Shown one piece after another: positions 44,472-52,743 of a stretch of DNA of 64,000 bases (position 1 is its first letter; each line of letters opens with the position of its first letter). Below the pieces are notes generated by a model, which was given only the letters and a program-made list of their open reading frames with translations, was not told the DNA's origin and searched no databases. This stretch comes from Planctomycetota bacterium (lineage in GTDB: Bacteria > Planctomycetota > Planctomycetia > Pirellulales > Pirellulaceae). A program made the translations under genes and the position numbers. Location: the NCBI GenBank assembly GCA_029259935.1, contig JAJDEH010000065.1, forward strand, positions 42,419 to 106,418. The letters are read 5' to 3'.

Positions 44472-45416
44472 ATGACGACTTCAAATCTCTATCACGGCTG
44501 CGGGATTGTCTTTGACAGCGAACTTGAGTTGCCCGGGATCCCTCGGGCCCACCAGCAACCCACGGCCCAAGTTCGTTTTGATCAAGTCCCGAAGGCGCTT
44601 CAGAAAGTCGTCACGCGCGGACCGTGCTTCGAAACGGGACCGGAAGGACTGCTGCTTCACGTGCCCGATGTCGGCGGCTACCTTGTCCGCGAGGGCCGAG
44701 AAATTATCATCGAACCTGTCAGCGGCGCGCGAGAAGCCGACCTGCGGTTGTTTCTCATGGGCTCGGCGTTCGGCGCCTTGTTGCATCAGCGCGGCGTACT
44801 CCCGCTACATGCCAGCGCGGTGCAGGTCGACAATTCCTATGTGGCCTTTATGGGAAACTCGGGCGACGGCAAATCGACACAAGCTGCGATTCTGCATCAA
44901 CATGGATATCCACTTGCAGCCGACGATATCTGCCCGGTAAGCCTGCTGCCTGATGGGGGCGTCGTCGCGCATCGCGGCTTTCCAAGGCTCAAACTTTGGT
45001 CCGATGCGCTCGATGCGCTGCGGATTGAAAGAGAGGGCCTGGAACACTCCGACTGCCAACGCGACAAATATAACGTGACGGCACAGGTACCGGCTTCCGG
45101 CGCGGCGCTGCCGCTGCGTGCCCTATACGTCCTGGCCGATGCCGAGGATGATACAACGAGAATTGAACCGATCAAGGGACAGGGCTGCTTGCCGTGCCTG
45201 TTGGAACACACGTTTCGATACCAGTTCGTGCAGGGTTTCGACCGCGCCACCGGACACTTTCGCCTCTGCCTGCAGTTAATGAAAACCGTTCCCATTTTTC
45301 GATTGCGGCGAGTGCGCGACATGGCCCAGTCTTCAAAGTTAGTCACCTCGCTCGAAGTCCACTGGCAGTCGCTTGAAAAAAGCGTCCACTCGTCGTCACT
45401 ACCTGCCGCCGCTTGA
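44472..45416 (+). CDS. HPr-kinase-like protein, probable lasso peptide serine kinase
   Basis: A 314-residue P-loop protein related to HPr kinase. The N-terminal ~85 residues are beta-rich; then GVLPLHASAV (108-117), Walker A GNSGDGKST (128-136) and the Walker B-like LAADD (148-152). This architecture is that of the lasso tailoring kinases (PadeK/ThcoK type) that phosphorylate the C-terminal Ser of the precursor. The precursor here ends in Ser, which supports the assignment. The ATG at 44472 follows GGAAATCC; an upstream TTG at 44397 is a weaker choice. It is the last gene of the cluster. Confidence 0.82.
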   Translation: MTTSNLYHGCGIVFDSELELPGIPRAHQQPTAQVRFDQVPKALQKVVTRGPCFETGPEGLLLHVPDVGGYLVREGREIIIEPVSGAREADLRLFLMGSAFGALLHQRGVLPLHASAVQVDNSYVAFMGNSGDGKSTQAAILHQHGYPLAADDICPVSLLPDGGVVAHRGFPRLKLWSDALDALRIEREGLEHSDCQRDKYNVTAQVPASGAALPLRALYVLADAEDDTTRIEPIKGQGCLPCLLEHTFRYQFVQGFDRATGHFRLCLQLMKTVPIFRLRRVRDMAQSSKLVTSLEVHWQSLEKSVHSSSLPAAA

Positions 45417-45573
45417 ATTGCCCCATGCCTCTCGCGGGGCGGATGTCCCGCCCAAGCTGGGGAGTATCTGCAAACGACGTTTCTTGCGAATAATACTCTT
45501 CGTGCGCATGGAAGCGGCGGGGCGCGAGCCCGTTCAGATGAGGAAACACTATTCACTGGAGCAAGGTGTACCC

Positions 45574-46545
45574 ATGCGTCATTGGAAAATGGTTTGGCAC
45601 GGCGCGGAGTCTTTGGCAGCCTTACTTTTAGTTGCATCCGCTGCATCGTCCGCAGAAACTCGAGTTTGGACCGACTCGAGCGGCGAGTTCACCGTTGACG
45701 CCGAACTGGTGGATGCGGATGAACACTCGGCGGTCTTGAAGAACGAAAAAGGCCGGCTGATCACGGTTCCGATCAGCAAATTGTCGGACGCGGACCAAAA
45801 GCACGTCAAGAAAGCGTTGACGGCTCGGGCCAAGGAAAAGGCACCACAAGGAGATTCGCGAACGTGGAAACTGAAGGACGGTTCCAGCATCACGGGGCGC
45901 ATTGTCGATTACGATCATGACCCGGTGCTGGTGCAACTGCGCGACGGGCGGGTGCGAGTCGGCGACTTGGCGTTCTCGCTGCTCAGCCGACAGGAACAAA
46001 GCGTCGTTCTTCGATCGATGTCGGCACAAGTCAAACAGGAGTTCAAGAGCGAACAAGACATTTCGGCCTGGCTTTCATCCCAAAAGGGCCAGCGGGTCGT
46101 CCTCCAGGCGGGCGGCGTGGAATTGTTGGAACCAGACGGCAACGACATCAGCGTGCCGTTCTCGCTGTTTGATGAGAAGGAACAGCAATACTTGCGGCCC
46201 GGTTGGGACGATTGGTTTAAGGCCCAACAAGCCAAGCGAGGCCAGAAACCGACCGATGCGGATTTAGCATTGCAGCGAGACGCGTCGTTCCATTTGCGCG
46301 CCCGCTCGCGACTGGAGGAAAAAGAGCGACAACTGAACATGGCGGCGAACCAGCTTGTCATTCAAGAAGCCTTTGGCATCTCCAATTGGCGAGTGGAACT
46401 AATCTCGGCGAACGGCAATCTGCCCAGTCGCGAAGTCATTGTGCCAGGCCGCACTAGCGAGGATGCGCGATTCGAGGCCGGTCGCCGTTACCCCGGCTTT
46501 CAAATCGGCGGAATCGCGCGCATTCGATCGCGCTGGCGACGATAG
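45574..46545 (+). CDS. Secreted SHD1-domain protein
   Basis: A 323-residue exported protein from the ATG at 45574, with GGAG upstream and a signal peptide (ESLAALLLVASAASSA); the frame is open 200 bases further upstream over non-protein-like sequence. After the signal comes a clear SLA1-homology-1-like domain (about 30-80: RVWTDSSGEFTVDAELVD, GRLITVPISKLSDADQ). A second, looser copy follows at about 95-145 (TWKLKDGSSITGRIVDYDHD). The rest is unassigned and helical in parts. SHD1 domains are abundant in planctomycete secreted proteins, with unknown function. Not obviously part of the lasso cluster. Confidence 0.75.
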   Translation: MRHWKMVWHGAESLAALLLVASAASSAETRVWTDSSGEFTVDAELVDADEHSAVLKNEKGRLITVPISKLSDADQKHVKKALTARAKEKAPQGDSRTWKLKDGSSITGRIVDYDHDPVLVQLRDGRVRVGDLAFSLLSRQEQSVVLRSMSAQVKQEFKSEQDISAWLSSQKGQRVVLQAGGVELLEPDGNDISVPFSLFDEKEQQYLRPGWDDWFKAQQAKRGQKPTDADLALQRDASFHLRARSRLEEKERQLNMAANQLVIQEAFGISNWRVELISANGNLPSREVIVPGRTSEDARFEAGRRYPGFQIGGIARIRSRWRR

Positions 46546-46601
46546 CGGAAATGCGCGAAGACTTCGGCCGTCGCCAGGTCGATGGACCAGTGAGCCCTAT
46601 C

Positions 46602-47690
46602 TCACTTCAACCCTTCGATGAACCGCGTCAATTGGGCGTCCAGCATGGCGAAGTTCTCGCCAAACACCGACGTAAATTCCTGAAGGCGTTCGGGCGCTCG
46701 CATCTTGGTGAACGGCTTATGTCCCGCCGTTTTGGACAAATACTGAAAGTACTTGCGCGGCTGGGTTTCCGCGAGATAGAAAGTTAGGGCCCAAGCTTCC
46801 GCATAGGCACGGAGCGGATCGGCCTGGAACACGCGATCCGAGGAAATCATTTCGGCCAGCGATCCCTTTTTTCTACGCCCCGCCGACATGCTCTTGAATG
46901 ACCGCAAGCGGCCCAAGTTGATGCGGTCGCCTTGCGTTGTGTAGCGGCCCGAATCGTAGACGCCCCGTGATTCAAACATCATGCCGATCCCCTCGGCCAC
47001 CCACCGCGGCGGGTGGGCGAAGCGGCTGTGAATTCCGGTGTTGAACGCGGCTTGATGCGCGGCTTCGTGGATAATGGTCTCGGCGTTCTCTTGCCATCCG
47101 CTTCCGCCACGGCCGGCGGTTTGATCGTAAAGCAGAATCCGGTTTGTCGACGGTGAGTAGTATCCCAGCACTCCCGGCCCGACCCTGGCACCGGTGCTGG
47201 CAGCATATTTTAGAAAGTCCTGTTGACGATGAAACACCACGGCGACGAACGGGAATTGCGGCTGTCGCGGTCGAAAGCCGCGGACTGAAAAATAGTGTAC
47301 GAAGGAGCGATATAATTCCTCGAAACGCGAAGCCCACTGATCGCGCTGCCCGGCAGGATGCACGACCAAATACTGACCCGTTCCCGAAACGTCGAAATGC
47401 GAACCGAACTCGGCCAACAGCGACCGCCGAATCTCACTTTGCGAGTAGCTGCGAAACATCGACGAGCTTTGGCGAAAATTGCTGGCATCCTTGGTATTGA
47501 AGAACGACAACTGCCCATCACGCTGCAACAGATAGACGTCTTTCTTGTTCCAGAAAACGGGATTGCCTTCTAATTGGCGCCCCTCGACTTGCAGTTGAAT
47601 GGTGATGTCGCCCGCGTGGGCGGTGACACCGAGGGCCGCCACGATGGCCAATACACAGAAGATTATCGACTGACGCATGGATTGGGTCAC
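46602..47690 (-). CDS. DUF1570 protein (gluzincin-like metallopeptidase)
   Basis: A 362-residue exported protein with a signal peptide (about 8-27, IIFCVLAIVAALGVTAHA). The DUF1570 domain covers about 125-350, with the zinc motif HEAAHQAAFNTGIHSR; the third ligand is probably the Glu in YAEAWALTFYLAE. It may be a periplasmic peptidase, but the substrate is unknown. Transcribed alone, convergent with the SHD1 gene and divergent from the next. Confidence 0.85.
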   Translation of the reverse strand: MTQSMRQSIIFCVLAIVAALGVTAHAGDITIQLQVEGRQLEGNPVFWNKKDVYLLQRDGQLSFFNTKDASNFRQSSSMFRSYSQSEIRRSLLAEFGSHFDVSGTGQYLVVHPAGQRDQWASRFEELYRSFVHYFSVRGFRPRQPQFPFVAVVFHRQQDFLKYAASTGARVGPGVLGYYSPSTNRILLYDQTAGRGGSGWQENAETIIHEAAHQAAFNTGIHSRFAHPPRWVAEGIGMMFESRGVYDSGRYTTQGDRINLGRLRSFKSMSAGRRKKGSLAEMISSDRVFQADPLRAYAEAWALTFYLAETQPRKYFQYLSKTAGHKPFTKMRAPERLQEFTSVFGENFAMLDAQLTRFIEGLK

Positions 47691-47912
47691 TTTGTTTTGG
47701 GAATGGACTCTGGCCGTGAGCTGGGTTATTGCAAGTTTAGGCTACAATGTCGCGGTCTTGCTTCGCCGATCTTTTCGCCCCGCGAATGGTCGGGTAACGC
47801 CCAATCTCGACGGAATCGCCATATTCTGGATACGACCGCTCATAACGAATAGAATGGCTGTAACAGCGGCGGCCCCTCGATCACATCTACCGAAATTCAC
47901 AGGAGCTTCATC

Positions 47913-49178
47913 GTGGTCAACGTTCTGCTCGTGGTAACTTCACTTGCCCTCGGCCAAGCGGAAGGGCCACAAGATTCCGATTCCGACTTGAAGCTGCAAG
48001 TAGCTTCACTCGTGCGCCAACTCGACGACGACGAGTTGGCGCAGCGGGTCGAGGCGGAAAAAGAACTCATCGCACTAGGGCCACGGGTCCTCGACTTGTT
48101 GCCGGAAGTGACGCCTAGGACCTCGGCCGAAGTGAAAGAGCGGCTGCGGAGGATCCGAACCTCGTTGGAAAAAACCGCCGCGGATGCAGCGACCAAAACA
48201 TCCGTGGTGACGCTCAAGGGCGAGATGTCGCTGTCCGACGCGCTGGCCGCTTTGGAAAAGCAAACAGGAAACCGCATCGAAGGCTCGGACGAACGAGGCG
48301 GGATGGTGACGGTCGACTTCAAGGATACACCTTACTGGAAGGCGCTGGACGACATCTTGGATCAAGTTGGTTTGACGGTAAACGCCTACGGTGGGTACAC
48401 CGGCGCGCTTTCGTTGACGGCCGCTCCCGACGATGCACTGCCCCGTTCGACGCATGCGGCGTATTCCGGGGTGTTCCGATTCGAACCGGTTCAAGTCACG
48501 GCTGTACGCGATCTCAGAAACCCCGCCGTGAACGCACTGCGCATCACTTTGGAAGTGGCCTGGGAACCGCGCACCCTGCCCATCTCGCTCTCCATTCCCG
48601 CCGACCAACTGGTACTCAAGGACGACAACGGAACCGTGATCGGGGGTGAAGGCAACCAAGGCTCTTTGGAGGGATTCGTGCAAGCGGATATTCCCGTGGT
48701 CGAATTTCGAGTTCCGTTTGAACTACCCGACCGCGATTCCAAAAAAATTGGCTTCAAGGCAAAGCTCATGTCGATGATTCCAGGCCGCAAGGAGACGTTC
48801 GAGTTTTCCAAACTAAAAACCAGCCGCGACGTGCAAAAACGAAAAGGCGGCGTGACAGTCACCTTTGAACGGGTGCGAAAAAACGCGCAACTGCAGGAAT
48901 TGCGGATGCGGCTGACATTCGACAAAGCGAACAACGCGCTGGAATCGCACCGAGGCTGGGTCTATAACAACAAAGCGTATTTGGTTGACGCCGATGGAAA
49001 GGAACACGTCCCCGCCACGTTTGAAACCACCCGCCAAACGGAGGATGAGGTCGGGCTGGCATATCTGTTCCCCATGACCGATGAACAGATGTCGAAATGC
49101 AAATTCGTGTACGAAACGCCAGCATCGATTGTCAGCATGCCGGTGGAATTCGAACTGCCCGAAATCGAACTGCCCTAA
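47913..49178 (+). CDS. Secreted protein with STN-like domain, function unknown
   Basis: A 421-residue exported protein. The GTG at 47913 has CAGGAG at a spacing of 8. A short signal (VLLVVTSLALGQA) is followed by a helical segment (about 20-90). Then comes a secretin/TonB short N-terminal-like stretch (about 103-150: MSLSDALAALEKQTGNRIEG, TVDFKDTPYWKALDDILDQV). The C-terminal ~260 residues are beta-rich (VEFRVPFELPDRDSKKIGFK, KKIGFKAKLMS). Similar proteins seem common in planctomycetes, with unknown function. It may form a unit with the parvulin gene 74 bases downstream. Confidence 0.7.
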   Translation: MVNVLLVVTSLALGQAEGPQDSDSDLKLQVASLVRQLDDDELAQRVEAEKELIALGPRVLDLLPEVTPRTSAEVKERLRRIRTSLEKTAADAATKTSVVTLKGEMSLSDALAALEKQTGNRIEGSDERGGMVTVDFKDTPYWKALDDILDQVGLTVNAYGGYTGALSLTAAPDDALPRSTHAAYSGVFRFEPVQVTAVRDLRNPAVNALRITLEVAWEPRTLPISLSIPADQLVLKDDNGTVIGGEGNQGSLEGFVQADIPVVEFRVPFELPDRDSKKIGFKAKLMSMIPGRKETFEFSKLKTSRDVQKRKGGVTVTFERVRKNAQLQELRMRLTFDKANNALESHRGWVYNNKAYLVDADGKEHVPATFETTRQTEDEVGLAYLFPMTDEQMSKCKFVYETPASIVSMPVEFELPEIELP

Positions 49179-49251
49179 CCGGCCGGGCCAGCGTCAGGGG
49201 TGTCGCTCGATGTTCACGTAATGAAATTGCGTGATCGCCAATCACGGAGAG

Positions 49252-50268
49252 ATGATGCATTTGCCAAAACATGCTGCTTTGCTTCTTGTCGTGTTCGCTC
49301 TTTTGCCCGTTCTCGCGGCGGATCCGTCTGCGAAGGAAGATGCAGTAACACCGCCCGATCCCGCCAAACTGGTGGTGGCGGCGACGGTTAATAACGATCC
49401 GGTCTATGTCAGCGAAATAAACCGCGAGGTCGCCAAAGTTGTCAGAAATCGTGAGACGACCCCGCATGCTCTGAAGTTGCTGCAAGCCAAAGCCCTCGAT
49501 CAGCTCATCAGCCGGCGGTTGATATTACAGCATTTCGACGGCAAGAAGACGGCCGCCAGCACGGAGGATATCGCGTTGGCGGTTGCCAAGGCCAAGGATC
49601 GCCTCAAGCAACAGAACCTCACGCTAGAGCAGTTTCTGCAACGCAGTGGCCTAACACGAATCGAATTCGACCGCACGATTGTATGGCAATTGACCTGGCA
49701 ACATTACCTGGACCGCTTTGTGACCGACGAAAATCTCAAACGCCATTTTGAACAGCATCGCAAACAGTTCGACGGCACCCAGTTACAAGTCTCGCAGATT
49801 CTACTCAAGGTCGACGCCGATGCCGGCACCGCGGCCTGGGACTCGGCCACTAAAAAAGCCGAGTCGATTCGCGATCAGATTCGTGGCGGAAAATTCGATT
49901 TCGCCGCCGCCGCCAAGAAGTTTTCGAGGGCCCCCAGTGCCGATGCGGGCGGCGACATTGGATTGATCACGCGTTATGAACCGATGACCGAGTCCTTTTC
50001 CAAAGCCGCCTTCGATTTGAAAAATGGCGAAGTTAGCCCGCCGGTTCGCACCCGGTTCGGCGTACACCTAATTCAGTGCACGAAGGTCGTCCCTGGCCAG
50101 AAATCTCTAGACGACGTCCGCCGAGCGGTGGAGACGGCGCTGACCCGATTTCTTTTCGACTGGGTCGCCGATCGGCAGCGACCCGGCGCGCAAATCCACT
50201 TTACGCGTGCCACACCGCACTTTGATCCCCAGAGCGGGAACCTCGTCGATTCCCGCGATGACGAATGA
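49252..50268 (+). CDS. Periplasmic peptidyl-prolyl isomerase (SurA/PrsA-like parvulin)
   Basis: A 338-residue exported chaperone from the ATG at 49252 or 49255 (GGAGAG directly upstream favours the second). Signal peptide: ALLLVVFALLPVLAA. The SurA-N-like helical chaperone part is at about 30-165 (ATVNNDPVYVSEINREVAKV, RLKQQNLTLEQFLQRSG). The rotamase domain spans about 175-280 (VSQILLKVDADAG, GGDIGLITRYEPMTESFSKA, VRTRFGVHLIQC). It catalyses proline isomerisation and assists outer-membrane or secreted protein folding. Confidence 0.92.
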   Translation: MMHLPKHAALLLVVFALLPVLAADPSAKEDAVTPPDPAKLVVAATVNNDPVYVSEINREVAKVVRNRETTPHALKLLQAKALDQLISRRLILQHFDGKKTAASTEDIALAVAKAKDRLKQQNLTLEQFLQRSGLTRIEFDRTIVWQLTWQHYLDRFVTDENLKRHFEQHRKQFDGTQLQVSQILLKVDADAGTAAWDSATKKAESIRDQIRGGKFDFAAAAKKFSRAPSADAGGDIGLITRYEPMTESFSKAAFDLKNGEVSPPVRTRFGVHLIQCTKVVPGQKSLDDVRRAVETALTRFLFDWVADRQRPGAQIHFTRATPHFDPQSGNLVDSRDDE

Positions 50269-50302
50269 TTGACTCTATCCAATGATTCACGAGAGGACGG
50301 CC

Positions 50303-50566
50303 ATGAGAGATTCAATGTTTTGGCGAGTGACGGTTTGGATCGGATTGATTGGCTTGTTTTACGTCGGCCACGGCCTGCACCAACCGGACCAGGCCGTTCC
50401 AACCTTCGCAACGCCCGTTCACGCCGGCGGCGCGGGTGCCGCGACGGAACACGTCGAAAACCTGTTTACGTCCAGTGAGGATGGCAAGACGATCTACATG
50501 TGGCGCTACTTCGGTGCGAGAAGTCCCAAGCTCGTCCACAAGGCCGAAGCGGTGTTGAACGAATAG
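50303..50566 (+). CDS. Small membrane-anchored hypothetical protein
   Basis: An 87-residue protein from the ATG at 50303, with GAGAGG upstream. It begins MRDSMFWRVTVWIGLIGLFY, a single N-terminal TM or signal anchor, then a Pro/Ala linker and a basic C-terminus (DGKTIYMWRYFGARSPKLVH). No family is recognised. It lies 34 bases after the parvulin gene and may be co-transcribed. Confidence 0.55.
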   Translation: MRDSMFWRVTVWIGLIGLFYVGHGLHQPDQAVPTFATPVHAGGAGAATEHVENLFTSSEDGKTIYMWRYFGARSPKLVHKAEAVLNE

Positions 50567-50639
50567 CCGTGGGGCGACTAATCGGAGTTCAAGCTGAACT
50601 CGGCCCGCGAGATGTCCCATGGGCAGTAAGTAAGAATTC

Positions 50640-51305
50640 ATGGCGGCAACACCACAACAGCAACTTGCCGCCTCCTTCAGACTGTCAATTCGAGAGGCCC
50701 TTGGTGGCACTCTCGTTCTGTGCCTCATTCTTGGCGGATTCTTCTTCTGGCTCTCTACTTTCAGAGTTTTGGGTGATGCAGAGAGGGCTCGGTTGGCGGT
50801 CGCCATCTTGGGAGGATGGAGCTGCTGCGCTTTATCGATGACCCTGTTCGGATGGATGGCGATCCGCGCTCATCGGAAGTGCGGGGCCGCAACGTTGGTA
50901 CTCGATCAGGAAACTAAGTTTTGGCGGCGGGTTGACGTGGCCTACAGCCTCTCTGTCGTGCTTCTTCAGATCGCGGGAGTTGTTTTCCTTTCGTTGCTTT
51001 TGTCCTTGGTGACGGGAGGTGGTACGAAGTTTGCCTTCGCATTCCTGATCATCGCCCTAGGGCTCCAGTCCGGACACCTGTTGGCCTCCGCGCGCTGGCC
51101 CAGCTACCGGCTCTTTCTGTGTGAACATGGAATCCTGCGAGGCTGGCGATTCATCCCCTGGGAAAGGGTGCAATTCTGTTGCGACAAGCCGTCACGTATC
51201 GCGTTTGTATTCAGAAAGGGAAGGCCAGAACGGCTAGAGGTCCCTACGGCTATCTACGAAGATGTGCGGATATACTTGAAACACAAATGCGAGGAAAGTT
51301 GTTGA
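50640..51305 (+). CDS. Multi-pass membrane protein of unknown function
   Basis: A 221-residue integral membrane protein. Four hydrophobic stretches are visible: about 22-40 (GTLVLCLILGGFFFWLSTF), 52-72 (ARLAVAILGGWSCCALSMTL), 103-125 (LSVVLLQIAGVVFLSLLLSL) and 129-148 (FAFAFLIIALGLQSGHLLA). The C-terminal ~65 residues look like a small beta domain (LFLCEHGILRGWRFIPWERV, IAFVFRKGRPERLEVPT), similar to bacterial PH-like domains of membrane proteins. No function is assignable. It converges with the sugar permease gene. Confidence 0.65.
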   Translation: MAATPQQQLAASFRLSIREALGGTLVLCLILGGFFFWLSTFRVLGDAERARLAVAILGGWSCCALSMTLFGWMAIRAHRKCGAATLVLDQETKFWRRVDVAYSLSVVLLQIAGVVFLSLLLSLVTGGGTKFAFAFLIIALGLQSGHLLASARWPSYRLFLCEHGILRGWRFIPWERVQFCCDKPSRIAFVFRKGRPERLEVPTAIYEDVRIYLKHKCEESC

Positions 51306-51348
51306 AGACCTCCACGTTTTGGCGCGAGCCGATTGATCCAGGCAGTTG

Positions 51349-52743
51349 TTAGTTGACCGACCTTCCGCTCCACTGCTTGAGCCTGTCCAGCAGCGCGGCA
51401 AATAGAATCAGCAGGCCGAAGATCACCTGCTGTTCGTTGACGTCGACGCCCGCCATGTTCAGTCCGTTCTCGATGACCACGATCAGCAGCGCCCCGACCA
51501 GTGTGCCGGTGATCTTTCCTTGGCCGCCGACCAAGCTGGTTCCTCCGACGACGACGGCAGCAATAACCTTCAATTCGTAAAGGTTACCCGCGCCCGCTTC
51601 ACCGCTTTCAAAACGCGAAGCCGCAATGATACCCGATAGTCCCGTCAAAGCTCCCGAAATCGTGTACACCAAGATCAGCACTCCGCGCACCGGCACTCCC
51701 GACAGTCGGGCCGCTTCGGCGTTTCCGCCGACCGCGTAAATGTACCGTCCCAGGCTGGTTCGGGTCATGACAACGTGAGCCGACAGGTACAACACACCCG
51801 TCAGCCACACCGGATTGGGAACGCCCAAAAAAGTTCCCTGGCCGAGCCAGCCGAAAGAGGGCGCTTGCACATCGATCGCCACTGGCGCCGCCGTCCCGCC
51901 CAGAATCCATTGGTTGTAGCGCATTTCGATGATGTAAGCCAAACCACGGGCGACCATCATCAGCGCCAAGGTTACGACAAACGCAGGAATCTTGAAGACG
52001 GTAACCATCGTGCCCGAAAACGTCCCCGCCAACGTTGCCACCAAGATCCCCAACAAACCGCAAGCGACCACGGCAAGAATCGAAGCCTCCGCGCCGCCGC
52101 CCAGTGTTTGCACTAAAACCGCGGTAGCCACACCCGCCAGCGCTACCATGCTGCCCACCGAAAGGTCGATTCCCGTGGTGATGATGATCAGCGTCATTCC
52201 AATTGCGATGATGAAGATCTCGGCGTTGCCGTTGAGCATGTTCAGCAAGTTCGTTGTTGTGAGAAAATTCGGCCAGACGTAGCTGCGCGGCTTATATACT
52301 TTTGCCGACCGCAGTACCGGAATTTCGCGCTGCAACCTTTGGAAGTTCTCCGGCCTGAGCGGTCCCCAACTCGACCCCGTATTGTGCGTGGCAATCGCGG
52401 CCAGCGGCTGCTGGTCGGACAACTGCTTTAATTGGCGGCTGGCGTTGAGTGGAAATGGATCTTCAAGACGCATCACGTCCACTACGTTGGCGTCTTGCCT
52501 GCGCAATTCGTCCCGTAGCCCCTGAGCAAAGTCATCGTCGACTTCCGCCTTCCTTAGCAGAATTAAGACATTCGCCCCCGGGCCGTGCTGATCGGCGATC
52601 GTTCGCGCCAGACTGCGCCCCGCCGCGCCCGTGATAGGATGCTGAACATCAATAGTGATGACACTGTAAATGACGCACAGCAGCAACAGAACAAACAACG
52701 TGCCGTATTCGAGCAACACTCGTAGAGCGAAAAAATGCTTCAT
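51349..52743 (-). CDS. Sugar ABC transporter permease (RbsC-type) with extra periplasmic lobe
   Basis: A 464-residue BPD_transp_2-family permease; family members are usually near 320. TM1 is at about 9-31. Residues 33-150 are inserted between TM1 and the next TM and read like one Rossmann-like lobe of a periplasmic binding protein (IADQHGPGANVLILLRKAEV, QQPLAAIATHN). From about 160 the core resumes: IFIIAIGMTLIIITTGIDLS, VGSMVALAGVATAVL, then later IVVGGTSLVGGQGKITGT. It overlaps the ATP-binding gene by one base (TAATG). It imports a substrate with the RbsA and RbsB partners, probably a monosaccharide; which is unknown. Confidence 0.88.
   Translation of the reverse strand: MKHFFALRVLLEYGTLFVLLLLCVIYSVITIDVQHPITGAAGRSLARTIADQHGPGANVLILLRKAEVDDDFAQGLRDELRRQDANVVDVMRLEDPFPLNASRQLKQLSDQQPLAAIATHNTGSSWGPLRPENFQRLQREIPVLRSAKVYKPRSYVWPNFLTTTNLLNMLNGNAEIFIIAIGMTLIIITTGIDLSVGSMVALAGVATAVLVQTLGGGAEASILAVVACGLLGILVATLAGTFSGTMVTVFKIPAFVVTLALMMVARGLAYIIEMRYNQWILGGTAAPVAIDVQAPSFGWLGQGTFLGVPNPVWLTGVLYLSAHVVMTRTSLGRYIYAVGGNAEAARLSGVPVRGVLILVYTISGALTGLSGIIAASRFESGEAGAGNLYELKVIAAVVVGGTSLVGGQGKITGTLVGALLIVVIENGLNMAGVDVNEQQVIFGLLILFAALLDRLKQWSGRSVN

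Noticed and set aside
45373..45573. N-terminal extension of the SHD1 protein
   Set aside because: The added 67 residues are not protein-like and would bury the signal peptide; the ATG at 45574 is better.
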